Below are positions 1 through 10,134 of a stretch of DNA of 64,000 nucleotides, in pieces (position 1 is the first letter of the stretch; the number at the start of each line of letters is the position of its first letter). The notes beneath the pieces are model-generated. The model worked only from the letters and a program-made list of their open reading frames with translations. It was not told the DNA's origin and searched no databases. Source of the stretch: an uncultured Lachnospiraceae bacterium. GTDB taxonomy: Bacteria > Bacillota > Clostridia > Lachnospirales > Lachnospiraceae. Made by a program: the position numbers and the translations under genes. Location: contig CALZBR010000012.1 of NCBI GenBank assembly GCA_945621435.1, positions 1-64,000 of the forward strand, written 5' to 3'.

Positions 1-76
1 ATGGTCCGCCATGTTTATGCGTTATTCCTTCATATGCTTCTTCTATAGCTATTCTCATGAAATCTCCATGATTCAT
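1..76 (-). CDS. Nucleoside/guanine deaminase, N-terminal fragment (runs off the left edge)
   Basis: Reverse complement from 76 reads MNHGDFMRIAIEEAYEGITHKHGGP, resembling the GuaD N-terminus; AGGAGGAGT SD upstream. Not in the ORF track. Confidence 0.7.
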   Translation of the reverse strand, partial: MNHGDFMRIAIEEAYEGITHKHGGP

Positions 77-184
77 TAATACTCCTCCTGTTTTTATGTA
101 TAATATTTATCATATGCACATATAATTATTCAATAATATTCTATCATATTTTAAGAAAGGATAAAACTACTGTTTTTATAAAAC

Positions 185-215
185 AAGCTGAATAACAAAG
201 ATAGTTATTCAGCTT
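185..215 (-). terminator. Intrinsic terminator hairpin downstream of the LysM gene
   Basis: Perfect 12-bp inverted repeat AAGCTGAATAAC-(7)-GTTATTCAGCTT with T-rich flanks. Confidence 0.75.
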
Positions 216-248
216 GCTTTTAAACTTTTTTTAAAAATGATATTAAAA

Positions 249-632
249 TCAATATATATATTCATCTGCATAATAAGGAATAATAAGCATTTGTCCGGAA
301 ACAATGTGTGAATCATTTTCAATATGGTTAATATGCTGAACTTCTGCAATATATGAACTAATATCTTTATAATGATCCGGGTCTGCATACTTATTAGCAA
401 TTTTCCATAGATTATCTCCGGGCTGTATAATAATATCAGTATAATACTTATATCCATCATTGGCATTAGTCTTAATCGTCAGCTGTGGTATAAGAAGTAT
501 GCTTACAACCAGTACAAGTGCAAAACCAATCAGCATTTTCTTTTTCTTATCTCTTCTCATCCGCAAGGCTCTTCGATGTTCTCTTGCTTCGCGTCTTCTC
601 TGATCTTCTCTATCTATGTCTATATAATTCAT
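249..632 (-). CDS. LysM-domain membrane protein, YneA-like (divergent from lexA)
   Basis: N-terminal TM segment; LysM motif YYTDIIIQPGDNLWKIANKYADP...VSGQMLIIP; divergent to lexA as yneA is in Bacillus. Confidence 0.75.
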   Translation of the reverse strand: MNYIDIDREDQRRREAREHRRALRMRRDKKKKMLIGFALVLVVSILLIPQLTIKTNANDGYKYYTDIIIQPGDNLWKIANKYADPDHYKDISSYIAEVQHINHIENDSHIVSGQMLIIPYYADEYIY

Positions 633-727
633 AGTAACCCCTCACTTTCTCAGACGGATAATTAAAAATCTTTTACACCAATTCTAGTATTAATCATTTC
701 CTAACTCTAAAAATTATCAACATTTTC

Positions 728-829
728 GATTATATGTTCGGAACATTTGTTCTGTTTATAATATGATTATATAACACGAACATTTGTTTGTCAACAATAA
801 AATCGAACATATTTTTGGAATATATGTTT
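728..829. promoter_or_regulatory. Cluster of LexA (SOS) box-like sites in the divergent yneA-like/lexA intergenic region
   Basis: GAACATTTGTTC at 741-752 is a perfect GAAC-N4-GTTC; variants GATTATATGTTC 728-739, GAACATTTGTTT 778-789, GAATATATGTTT 818-829. Confidence 0.8.
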
Positions 830-880
830 GCTTTTTTACTTTTTTTATGATAAACTACTGTTGTAAGGGAGGGCTACATA

Positions 881-1498
881 ATGGGCTTTGGAAAGATAAC
901 AGCAAAACAGCAAGAGATTTTAGACTATATTAAAGATGAAATATTGAAGAAGGGATATCCCCCGACCGTTCGAGAGATCTGCGAGACCGTTAATCTCAAA
1001 TCAACCTCCTCCGTTCATTCTCATCTTGAAACACTGGAAAAGAATGGTTATATAAAGCGGGATCCCACTAAGCCAAGAGCCATCGAAATTTGTGATGACA
1101 GTTTCCAGATGGTAAGAACGGAAATGGTTAGTATACCTATTATTGGTAATGTAGCTGCAGGACAGCCGATTCTTGCGGAAGAGAATATTCAGGATTATTT
1201 TCCGGTGCCCGCTGATATGGTACCCCAAGGAGAGTCTTTCATACTTAATGTCCGAGGAGAATCCATGATTAATGCCGGTATTTTTAGTGGTGACAGAATT
1301 TTTGTAAATTCCTGTAATACTGCACACAACGGAGATATTGTTGTAGCATTAATAGATGACTCTGCAACCGTGAAGACGTTTTATAAGGAAAATGGTCATA
1401 TACGCCTTCAGCCCGAAAATGATACTATGGATCCAATCATTGTGGATGATTGTCAGATTCTTGGGAAAGTATACGGAGTTCTTCGATTCTTTCATTAA
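881..1498 (+). CDS. lexA: LexA repressor
   Basis: HTH ([44 protein letters not shown]), A-G cleavage site (GNVAAGQP), S24 Ser/Lys (NVRGESM, SATVKTF). Confidence 0.97.
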   Translation: MGFGKITAKQQEILDYIKDEILKKGYPPTVREICETVNLKSTSSVHSHLETLEKNGYIKRDPTKPRAIEICDDSFQMVRTEMVSIPIIGNVAAGQPILAEENIQDYFPVPADMVPQGESFILNVRGESMINAGIFSGDRIFVNSCNTAHNGDIVVALIDDSATVKTFYKENGHIRLQPENDTMDPIIVDDCQILGKVYGVLRFFH

Positions 1499-1632
1499 GA
1501 TTACAATCTGTTTATTTAAAGATATTTTTTATCTCCTTTGTACGTATAATATTCAGATAAGCGGTACATATTATTACTGCAGGTAGCTTTTGTATCAGCA
1601 AATCAGTTGCCATGCAGAATGAGAGGTGTTTT

Positions 1633-1848
1633 ATGGGAAACAAATACTTGGACGGTACCGCTCTTACTATCGTTATCATCGGTGCGATTAACTGGTTGTT
1701 GATAGGTCTGTTCCGATTTGACCTGGTAGCATTTATATTCGGTGATATGAGCTGGTTATCCCGTATCGTTTATGCTATTGTAGGTATCTGCGGTTTGTAT
1801 CTTATCAGCTTCTACATGCATCTTGGAAGTCGCAGCGAAAACGCCTAA
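1633..1848 (+). CDS. DUF378 family small membrane protein
   Basis: MGNKYLDGTALTIVIIGAINWLLIGLFRFDLV; start at the internal ATG after GAGAGGTG. Confidence 0.75.
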   Translation: MGNKYLDGTALTIVIIGAINWLLIGLFRFDLVAFIFGDMSWLSRIVYAIVGICGLYLISFYMHLGSRSENA

Positions 1849-1855
1849 AGAAAAA

Positions 1856-1881
1856 GGAAGTCTCTTTTAATCGAGACTTCC
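1856..1881. terminator. Bidirectional intrinsic terminator between convergent DUF378 and rsfS genes
   Basis: GGAAGTCTC-(8)-GAGACTTCC inverted repeat with A/T tracts on both sides. Confidence 0.8.
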
Positions 1882-1906
1882 TTTGTTCTTACTTTCTTTA
1901 TATTCT

Positions 1907-2272
1907 TTATTGGTTCTTAAGCGAATCAATATCAACCTGTTTCCCATCTCTCCAGATACGCTCAAGATCATATAACAATCTGTTCTCTTTATCAAAGATA
2001 TGCACGATAATATCACCAAAATCAAGCAGAACCCAGTTTGCAGTGTCATACCCTTCGATCTGCTTAGCAGGACAACCTGCTCTTCCGAGCTTTTCTTCCA
2101 CATTATTGGAAAGAGCCTGAATCTGGCTTGGATTGTTTCCACCGGCTATAATAAAGTAATCAGCAATCACAGATACTTCACTGATATCAATCACTTTAAT
2201 ATCTTCCGCCTTTTTATCTTCTAAGGCTTCAATTGCAATTTTTGCAAACTTTAATGCATTATTTTCCTTCAT
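1907..2272 (-). CDS. rsfS: Ribosomal silencing factor RsfS
   Basis: KIAIEALEDKKAEDIKVIDISEVSVIADYFIIAGG...GYDTANWVLLDFGDIIVHIF; start chosen after GGAGGAAAT. Confidence 0.93.
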   Translation of the reverse strand: MKENNALKFAKIAIEALEDKKAEDIKVIDISEVSVIADYFIIAGGNNPSQIQALSNNVEEKLGRAGCPAKQIEGYDTANWVLLDFGDIIVHIFDKENRLLYDLERIWRDGKQVDIDSLKNQ

Positions 2273-2298
2273 ATTTCCTCCATTTGCAAAAGAATACA

Positions 2299-2901
2299 TC
2301 AATTATGATTATTCTTACTATAATACTGTAGCGTCTTTTCGGTCAAGGGATCCGTTTCTTTTCCGGACTTTTTTAAATAATTAACAGTTTCTTGTAATAT
2401 TGTAATTAGCGCATGGTCAATATCCTCAAATGCCATTTTCCTAATCTCTGAGAGATTTTTTGCCTGTTTTCTTCCGGGCTCAATATAATCGGCTATAAAA
2501 ATGATTTTTTCCAGAAGGCTCATGTTCTCGCGTCCGGTGGTATGATTGCGTATGGCATTTATTATGTCCTGATTTTCTATGCCATACTTTTTTTTTGCTA
2601 AAAATGCACCTACTTTTGCATGTAGAAGATAAGGATTCCGCTCTTCTACATCTGTCACTTCGATACCATTTTTTCTACAAATGTTTAATTTTTTTTCATC
2701 GGACATACACTTGGCACAATCATGTAAGAGTCCCGCTGTCTGAGCATCTGATATAGATACATCATAACGCATCGCCAAAGCGGCTGCAGTAAATTCCACA
2801 CCTAATGTGTGTTCAAATCTTTTGGTATCTTGTATCTTTTTAATTCTTTTTCTAAGTTTACGCAAATCCATAGAATTATCCACGATAAAATCCTTTTTCA
2901 T
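2299..2901 (-). CDS. yqeK: HD-domain phosphohydrolase YqeK (Ap4A hydrolase type)
   Basis: HTLGVEFTAAALA...AGLLHDCAK...HAKVGAFLAKKKYG...IRNHTTGRENMSLLEKIIFIADYIEPGR; adjacent to nadD and rsfS. Confidence 0.92.
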   Translation of the reverse strand: MKKDFIVDNSMDLRKLRKRIKKIQDTKRFEHTLGVEFTAAALAMRYDVSISDAQTAGLLHDCAKCMSDEKKLNICRKNGIEVTDVEERNPYLLHAKVGAFLAKKKYGIENQDIINAIRNHTTGRENMSLLEKIIFIADYIEPGRKQAKNLSEIRKMAFEDIDHALITILQETVNYLKKSGKETDPLTEKTLQYYSKNNHN

Positions 2902-3481
2902 TAATATACTTTATCACATTATCAGGTACCAAATATCTGATACTCTTATTCTCTGTTACCAATCTTCGAATCATCGTAGAAGATATTTCCATTTCTGGAA
3001 AATCTACCAGTACGATTTTAGCGTCGAAACGAGTCTCCAATTCATACTTTTTTTGCAACAACTCATCCTTTGAATAATTCTCCCTATTTGCGACAACCAT
3101 AACACAGGAAGAAAATATTTTAGCAGGTTCTTTCCAGGTTTCAATTCTAAACAAACAATCTGCTCCTGTTAAAAAATAAAATTCATGATCAGGGAAATTC
3201 TTTTTCAATTCCTCTAATGTTTCATAAGTATAAGTATTTCCGGGCCTTTTCAATTCCATATCCAAACATTTAAAGTGTTCATTACCATTTATTGCAAGTT
3301 TGGTCATATAAAATCTGTCTTCCGCTTTTAGTACATTATCCTTCTTTTTCATATAGGATACCCCTGATGGAATAAACCATACTTCCTGTAAATCCAGTGA
3401 ACACTTTACCCATTCAGCCATCATCAGATGTCCCATATGAATCGGATTAAAAGTCCCTCCCAAAATACCTATTTTATGCAT
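2876..3481 (-). CDS. nadD: Nicotinate-nucleotide adenylyltransferase
   Basis: GILGGTFNPIHMGHLMMAEW; C-terminal STMIRRLVTENKSIRYLVPDNVIKYI. Confidence 0.95.
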   Translation of the reverse strand: MHKIGILGGTFNPIHMGHLMMAEWVKCSLDLQEVWFIPSGVSYMKKKDNVLKAEDRFYMTKLAINGNEHFKCLDMELKRPGNTYTYETLEELKKNFPDHEFYFLTGADCLFRIETWKEPAKIFSSCVMVVANRENYSKDELLQKKYELETRFDAKIVLVDFPEMEISSTMIRRLVTENKSIRYLVPDNVIKYINEKGFYRG

Positions 3482-3794
3482 TGTTGGAGCCTTTCTTAGC
3501 AACTGGAAGAACAATCTTCGGCTTGTCTTTATCAGGCTTATACAACACGAATTTTTTACCGATTACCTGTACGACCTGGGAATGAGTACGTTCTGCCAGC
3601 ATCTCTGCTATTTCTCTCGGATCGTCGGCACAGTTTTTTAACACCGCTATTTTAATCAATTCATTTGTATTAAATGCCTCATTAACAGCTTCTGTAATCT
3701 CCGGTGTAAGGCTTGCTTTGCCCACTTGAAATATAGGATTAATTACGCTTGCAAGGCTCTTTAAATATGCTCTCTGTTTACTTGTCATCTCCAT
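3474..3794 (-). CDS. yhbY: YhbY/CRS1-family RNA-binding protein
   Basis: TSKQRAYLKSLASVINPIFQVGKASLTPEITEAVNEAFNTNELIKIAVL. Confidence 0.92.
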   Translation of the reverse strand: MEMTSKQRAYLKSLASVINPIFQVGKASLTPEITEAVNEAFNTNELIKIAVLKNCADDPREIAEMLAERTHSQVVQVIGKKFVLYKPDKDKPKIVLPVAKKGSNNA

Positions 3795-3811
3795 TCACCT
3801 CACTTAATCTC

Positions 3812-5156
<1,345 letters not shown>

Positions 5157-5168
5157 AATAAGTCCGTG

Positions 5169-5453
5169 TTACTCCTCAACAGGATATACAGAAGCCTGCT
5201 TCTTGTCTCTGCCCTTTCTCTCAAAACGAAGGACACCATCAACCAAAGCAAACAAAGTATCATCTCCGCCAATTCCTACATTAACACCGGGATGAATCTT
5301 TGTTCCACGCTGTCTGTAAAGAATATTACCTGCCTTTACGAACTGTCCGTCAGCTCTCTTCGCACCTAATCTCTTGGATTCGGAATCTCTACCATTTTTG
5401 GTGGAACCTACACCCTTTTTATGAGCGAAAAATTGAAGGTTCATATTCAACAT
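5169..5453 (-). CDS. rpmA: 50S ribosomal protein L27 with cleavable N-terminal extension
   Basis: [56 protein letters not shown]. Confidence 0.97.
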   Translation of the reverse strand: MLNMNLQFFAHKKGVGSTKNGRDSESKRLGAKRADGQFVKAGNILYRQRGTKIHPGVNVGIGGDDTLFALVDGVLRFERKGRDKKQASVYPVEE

Positions 5454-5456
5454 GAC

Positions 5457-5789
5457 CTACACCTCCTCGAATTTTACTTGTAAATACTTGGTACCATACT
5501 CCTCTGAAATGTTCTGTAAAGAAAATATCATAGAATCCATCAAAAAAGAGGATTTTTCTTGAAGTGTGCTTTCAAAATCACACTTTAAATAACCACTTTC
5601 ACTATCTGTAGATATTTTTATTTTCTCTCCAGCCAATGTTTCAAGAGAATTAATTGTTCCTATGGTTAATGCTGATATTGCCGCGCATAAAACATCAGGT
5701 TTGCCATGTTTAGCATAACCTGCATGCCCCTTACAGTAAAAACCGCAATAGGAACCTTTATGGTCCATTTTAATCACTACAGTTGTCAT
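5457..5789 (-). CDS. prp: Ribosomal-processing cysteine protease Prp
   Basis: GHAGYAKHGKPDVLCAAISALTIGTINSLE, with His and Cys catalytic motifs; located between rplU and rpmA. Confidence 0.93.
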   Translation of the reverse strand: MTTVVIKMDHKGSYCGFYCKGHAGYAKHGKPDVLCAAISALTIGTINSLETLAGEKIKISTDSESGYLKCDFESTLQEKSSFLMDSMIFSLQNISEEYGTKYLQVKFEEV

Positions 5790-6094
5790 TATGCGTTGAT
5801 CTTGTCAATCTTAACCTGGGTATATGCCTGTCTGTGACCATTCTTTTTGTGGAAGCCGGTTTTTCTCTTGTACTTATATACAATAACCTTTCTGCTTCTT
5901 CCCTGCTCCATAACAGTTGCAGATACAGTTGCTTTCGCAACATCACTGCCAACCTTGAGGGTTCCGTCACTTACTGCGATAACCTGGTCAAAAGATACAG
6001 TGTTTCCGGGTTCAACATCAAGCTTTTCAACCTTGATAACATCTCCTTCAGAAACCTTGTACTGCTTTCCGCCTGTTGCAATAATTGCGTACAT
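5789..6094 (-). CDS. rplU: 50S ribosomal protein L21
   Basis: MYAIIATGGKQYKVSEGDVIKVEKLDVEPG...KTGFHKKNGHRQAYTQVKI; SD GGAGGTG upstream of 6094. Confidence 0.97.
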   Translation of the reverse strand: MYAIIATGGKQYKVSEGDVIKVEKLDVEPGNTVSFDQVIAVSDGTLKVGSDVAKATVSATVMEQGRSRKVIVYKYKRKTGFHKKNGHRQAYTQVKIDKINA

Positions 6095-6218
6095 ATAAAG
6101 GCACCTCCTATTCATGAACTACGATTAGCTCATTTACTCGCTGACTTTGGTGGCGTAATCTCGCACTTCTACCTTGTCATGCGGCATACCGTAGTATATT
6201 AACATGAGGTGCCTTTAT
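6095..6218 (-). ncRNA. rplU (L21) leader element with RBS-sequestering long-range pairing
   Basis: mRNA segments ATAAAGGCACCTC (6218-6206) and GAGGTGCCTTTAT (6107-6095, the rplU SD) are perfect 13-nt complements flanking the leader. An L21 leader family is known in Firmicutes. Confidence 0.8.
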
Positions 6219-6237
6219 TTGTCAATAGATTTAGTTA

Positions 6238-6876
6238 TTATTTTGCATTTTTTTGAAGTTTCTTTTCAAAATCCTCCACATATTGGATAATAAGATTCAC
6301 AGTACCTTCAATTCCCAAAATACTGCTGTTGATACACAAATCATAACTGTCTGCTCTTCCCCATTTTTTAGAGGAATAATAATTGTAGTAACTCTGACGC
6401 TGCTTATCCTTTTTGACGATCATATCCTTGGCTTTCGCTTCAGTCAGACTATATCTTTCCATGATACGTTTCACTTTGGTTTCTTCATCGCCGTAAATAA
6501 AGAGTTTCACAACATTCTTATTTTCTGCAAGCGCATAGTCTGCACAGCGTCCTACAATCACACAGGGTCCCTCTTCTGCTATCTTTTTAATAGTATCAAA
6601 TTGTGCAAGAAAAACCTTGTGACTGATAGGCATATCTACAAATGCAGATGAATTATATCCGAAAGAATAGGTATCCATCACCAGATTATATAAAAATGAG
6701 TTTGTAGGTCTCTCATCATGGTTCTGAATCATTTCTTCACAAAAACCGCTTTCCTTAGCAGCTCTGCTGAGCAATTCCTTATCATAACATTTAATGCCGA
6801 AATATTCTGCAACTCTCTCGCCAATCTCACGTCCTGCAGAACCAAACTGTCTTCCAATAGTGATTACAGTATTCAT
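6238..6876 (-). CDS. Cytidylate kinase-like family protein
   Basis: MNTVITIGRQFGSAGREIGERVAEYFGIKCYDKELL...GPCVIVGRCADYAL. Confidence 0.88.
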   Translation of the reverse strand: MNTVITIGRQFGSAGREIGERVAEYFGIKCYDKELLSRAAKESGFCEEMIQNHDERPTNSFLYNLVMDTYSFGYNSSAFVDMPISHKVFLAQFDTIKKIAEEGPCVIVGRCADYALAENKNVVKLFIYGDEETKVKRIMERYSLTEAKAKDMIVKKDKQRQSYYNYYSSKKWGRADSYDLCINSSILGIEGTVNLIIQYVEDFEKKLQKNAK

Positions 6877-6983
6877 AACATCAACCCCTTTACCAAATTA
6901 GTATAAATACATTAACCCCAATAATGATTTATCTATCTGTATTATACTACATTTATTGCATAAAAACAACCAATTCTGACAAA

Positions 6984-7889
6984 TTACAGTATTTTTAGCA
7001 GATGTTCAAAATATTCAGGCAAAGGTGCATCAATTTCTACATACTCACCTGTAGTCGGATGCTGAAATCCAAGTAATTTTGCATGAAGTGTCTGTCCTTC
7101 CAGATGAAATGGACATTTTCTTGTTGAATAGATATCATCCCCCAACAGCGGATGCCCTATACTTGCCATATGCACTCTGATCTGATGTGTTCTCCCTGTT
7201 TCCAGCACGCATTCCACATAGGTATAATCACGGAAACGTTGTAACACTTTGTAATGGGTAATAGCTTCCTTCCCATTTTTTTCATTTACTGCCATCTTTT
7301 TTCGATCGTTAGGATGTCTTCCGACAGGCTTGTTGATGGTGCCTTCCTCTTCCTTTAAAACACCATGGCATATTGCATGATATCTTCTGTTTATGCTATG
7401 TATTCTTAGTTGTTCGGCAATACTTTTATGTGCTTCGTCATTTTTACAGGCAATCACTGAACCTGTGGTATTCATATCAATTCTATGCACTATCCCGGGC
7501 CTCATAACACCATTAATTCCGGATAGCTCCTCTCCGCAATGATACATTAAAGCATTTACCAAGGTACCTTTGTAATGACCTGCCGCCGGATGAACTACCA
7601 TTCCTTTCGGTTTGTTAACTACAATAACATCCTTGTCTTCATATAAAATGTCAAGCGGTATGTTCTCTGCTTCAATCTCCGGTTCAACTGCTTTGGGTAA
7701 ACAAAATTCGACCAGATCATCTGCTTTAATTTTATAGCTGCCTTTCACAGGTTGACCGTTAACCGTTACAGCTTCTTCTTTTATCATCTTTTGAATAAAG
7801 GACCGGGACAGAGAGTTAAAACCGGCTAAAAAGCGGTCTATTCTCTCTTCTTCCTGCTCTTCCGTTATCTCGAACAAATATTTGTCCAT
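6984..7889 (-). CDS. rluD: RluD/RluA-family 23S rRNA pseudouridine synthase
   Basis: S4-like N-terminus; NKPKGMVVHPAAGH; GIVHRIDMNTTGSVIACKNDEAH. Confidence 0.93.
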   Translation of the reverse strand: MDKYLFEITEEQEEERIDRFLAGFNSLSRSFIQKMIKEEAVTVNGQPVKGSYKIKADDLVEFCLPKAVEPEIEAENIPLDILYEDKDVIVVNKPKGMVVHPAAGHYKGTLVNALMYHCGEELSGINGVMRPGIVHRIDMNTTGSVIACKNDEAHKSIAEQLRIHSINRRYHAICHGVLKEEEGTINKPVGRHPNDRKKMAVNEKNGKEAITHYKVLQRFRDYTYVECVLETGRTHQIRVHMASIGHPLLGDDIYSTRKCPFHLEGQTLHAKLLGFQHPTTGEYVEIDAPLPEYFEHLLKIL

Positions 7890-7900
7890 ATGCCCACCGA

Positions 7901-8428
7901 TTACTTCATTTCACGATATTTATTTTGTTTAAAGCTCAAAAAATCAAGGTCTTCCTCTTTAAATACAAATATAAATAATATGAATAATATGGTAATTGCC
8001 ACTACAATATAACAGTCTGCAACATTAAATATGGGAAAGTTAATTAATACAAACGAGAAAAAATCTACCACATGATCAAATCTGATTCTATCTATCATAT
8101 TACCTATACCACCTGCAATCACAGCAGAAAGGCATACATGTACCGGATAGAATTTTTTATTCTCCGGAAGCTTGAGCAGGAAAAACAGTACTATTCCCAT
8201 AAACAAAACGCCGACAAAAATCAAGAAGAATTTCTGATTCTGCAGCATTCCAAAGGCTGAACCATGGTTCTCCAGATAATTAAGTTCGAATACATTCTTA
8301 ATAATAACACGAGCCGGTTTGTCCTTCAAATATTCAATAGCAAGCTGTTTGGTAAACTGATCCAATGCCAAAAGCACAAATACAATCACTAAATCTATTA
8401 TTATCCAATTTCTTTTACGCATGTGCAT
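7901..8428 (-). CDS. lspA: Lipoprotein signal peptidase II
   Basis: Four TM segments; LNYLENHGSAFG; GGIGNMIDRIRFDHVVDFF; FNVADCYI. Confidence 0.95.
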   Translation of the reverse strand: MHMRKRNWIIIDLVIVFVLLALDQFTKQLAIEYLKDKPARVIIKNVFELNYLENHGSAFGMLQNQKFFLIFVGVLFMGIVLFFLLKLPENKKFYPVHVCLSAVIAGGIGNMIDRIRFDHVVDFFSFVLINFPIFNVADCYIVVAITILFILFIFVFKEEDLDFLSFKQNKYREMK

Positions 8429-9521
8429 CCTCTTCACTGAAATTAATCTCGTTGATTGCAGCCAGAATTTCCTCATCCGTTACAGTCTGGTCAATCACTG
8501 CTTTACCAATCTTTTTTAGTAGTACAAACTTAATTCTGCCGGAATCCATTTTCTTATCTGATTTTGTATATTTCAAAATCTCCTGCGGATCAATATTATC
8601 CACAGAAATAGGAAGATAAAAGGGCACAAACATATCTCTGATTTCGTAATATTCATCCATGGACAACAATTCTTTTTTCCACGAAATATATGCAGCCGCA
8701 ACCGCTCCCAAGGCAACACACTCACCATGATACAACTCAAAATTCTTTGCTTTTTCAATAGCATGCCCAATGGTATGTCCAAAATTCAAAAGTGCTCTGT
8801 CTCCCTGTTCGGTAGGATCTTTTTCTACCACCATTTTTTTAACATTACAGCTTCTTATGAGCATTTCCTCAAGAACCTTGATATCACGTTCACAGATTTC
8901 ATACATATTTTCAATGAGCCACTCATAAAACATGCTGTCCTTTATCAATCCATGTTTCATTATCTCCGCAAAGCCGGAAAAATACTGTCTTTCATCCAAA
9001 GTAGTCAATGTACTCAAATTCATGTAAACAAGGATTGGCATTTTAAATGCACCAACCATATTCTTATAACTGTCAAAATCCACTCCGGTCTTACCACCAA
9101 TACTACTATCTGCCTGAGCCAACAATGTTGTGGGAATCTGGATAAAATCAATTCCTCTCAGATATGTGGCAGCCACAAAACCGGTAGTATCGCCAACCAC
9201 CCCTCCGCCAAGTGCAATTAAAAGATCCTTTCGATCAAATTTTTCTTCAATCAAAAAACGATAAATCTCTCGAACCGTATCCAGATTTTTGTTTTTTTCC
9301 CCATTCGGAAATGCGTACTTGACAACCTTTTTGCAACAGCCGCCAAGGATTCCCAATAACTGTTCTCCGTAAATCTCATCAACCTTTGAATCAGTCACAA
9401 TACAAATCTTACGCCCCTTACACTCAAAAGCTTCCAATTCTGTCGGTAATTCATCAAAAGAGTGAGTGAAAACGATATCATAACCCGGTTTTCTATGATA
9501 CATTACTGATATTCTTTCCAT
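8415..9521 (-). CDS. aroB: 3-dehydroquinate synthase
   Basis: ALGGGVVGDTTGFVAATYLRGIDFIQIPTTLLAQADSSIGGKTGVDF; LNFGHTIGHAIE. Confidence 0.96.
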   Translation of the reverse strand: MERISVMYHRKPGYDIVFTHSFDELPTELEAFECKGRKICIVTDSKVDEIYGEQLLGILGGCCKKVVKYAFPNGEKNKNLDTVREIYRFLIEEKFDRKDLLIALGGGVVGDTTGFVAATYLRGIDFIQIPTTLLAQADSSIGGKTGVDFDSYKNMVGAFKMPILVYMNLSTLTTLDERQYFSGFAEIMKHGLIKDSMFYEWLIENMYEICERDIKVLEEMLIRSCNVKKMVVEKDPTEQGDRALLNFGHTIGHAIEKAKNFELYHGECVALGAVAAAYISWKKELLSMDEYYEIRDMFVPFYLPISVDNIDPQEILKYTKSDKKMDSGRIKFVLLKKIGKAVIDQTVTDEEILAAINEINFSEEDAHA

Positions 9522-9545
9522 TACTGTACTCCTTAATATACGAAA

Positions 9546-9563
9546 GAGCCCGCAACGCGGACT
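9546..9563 (-). terminator. GC-rich hairpin between sepF and aroB (weak terminator or processing hairpin)
   Basis: GAGCCCGC-AAC-GCGGACTC; poor T-tract. Confidence 0.4.
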
Positions 9564-9591
9564 CTCACGTTTTATCTAACATTCTACGGAC

Positions 9592-10119
9592 TTACTGATT
9601 CTTTAACGGCATTTCAAAGGAATCACTGAATACATCCTGAAAATCTCCCGAAATATCAACACTTGCAGGTGTAATGATGAATATATTGTGTGAAATCTTC
9701 TGTAAATTGCCGGATATGGCAAAACACGAACCACTTGTAAAGTCAATGATTCTCTGTGCGTTATAATTATCCAATCCCTCAAGATTCAATACCACAGCAC
9801 GATTTGCAAGAAGAGTCTCCGTAATCTCTCTTGCATCTTCAACATTGGTAGGCTTAATAACACATACTTCCATTCCCGTGTTATTCTGTCCTCTTCTGGA
9901 AGAAGGCTGCTTAATAGGTGTAATCTTATTGGTAGCCGCAGCTCTTCTGACAGGACGTTCTTCGGGTATTTCGTCTTCTTTTATTTTCTGTGTCTGCGCT
10001 TTTCTTGGAGGGACTACCGGATTTTCATCATCGTCATCATCCAAAAAATCATCATCCAGATACTCTTCCTCTTCACCATTCAGTTTCATGTAATTCAAGA
10101 ACTTATCCATTACTCCCAT
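9592..10119 (-). CDS. sepF: Cell division protein SepF
   Basis: MGVMDKFLNYMKLNGEEEEYLDDD...VCVIKPTNVEDAREITETLLANRAVVLNLEGLDNYNAQRIIDFTSG. Confidence 0.94.
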   Translation of the reverse strand: MGVMDKFLNYMKLNGEEEEYLDDDFLDDDDDENPVVPPRKAQTQKIKEDEIPEERPVRRAAATNKITPIKQPSSRRGQNNTGMEVCVIKPTNVEDAREITETLLANRAVVLNLEGLDNYNAQRIIDFTSGSCFAISGNLQKISHNIFIITPASVDISGDFQDVFSDSFEMPLKNQ

Positions 10120-10134
10120 TATAATTACACCTTT

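Noticed and set aside
1001-1327. 108-aa minus-strand ORF inside lexA
   Set aside because: Antisense to a well-supported gene, no recognisable domain.
1867-2142. 91-aa minus-strand ORF overlapping rsfS
   Set aside because: Out-of-frame shadow of rsfS and crosses the bidirectional terminator.
6095-6115. N-terminal extension of L21 (MNRRCLY)
   Set aside because: Overlaps the SD; MYAIIATGG is the conserved start.
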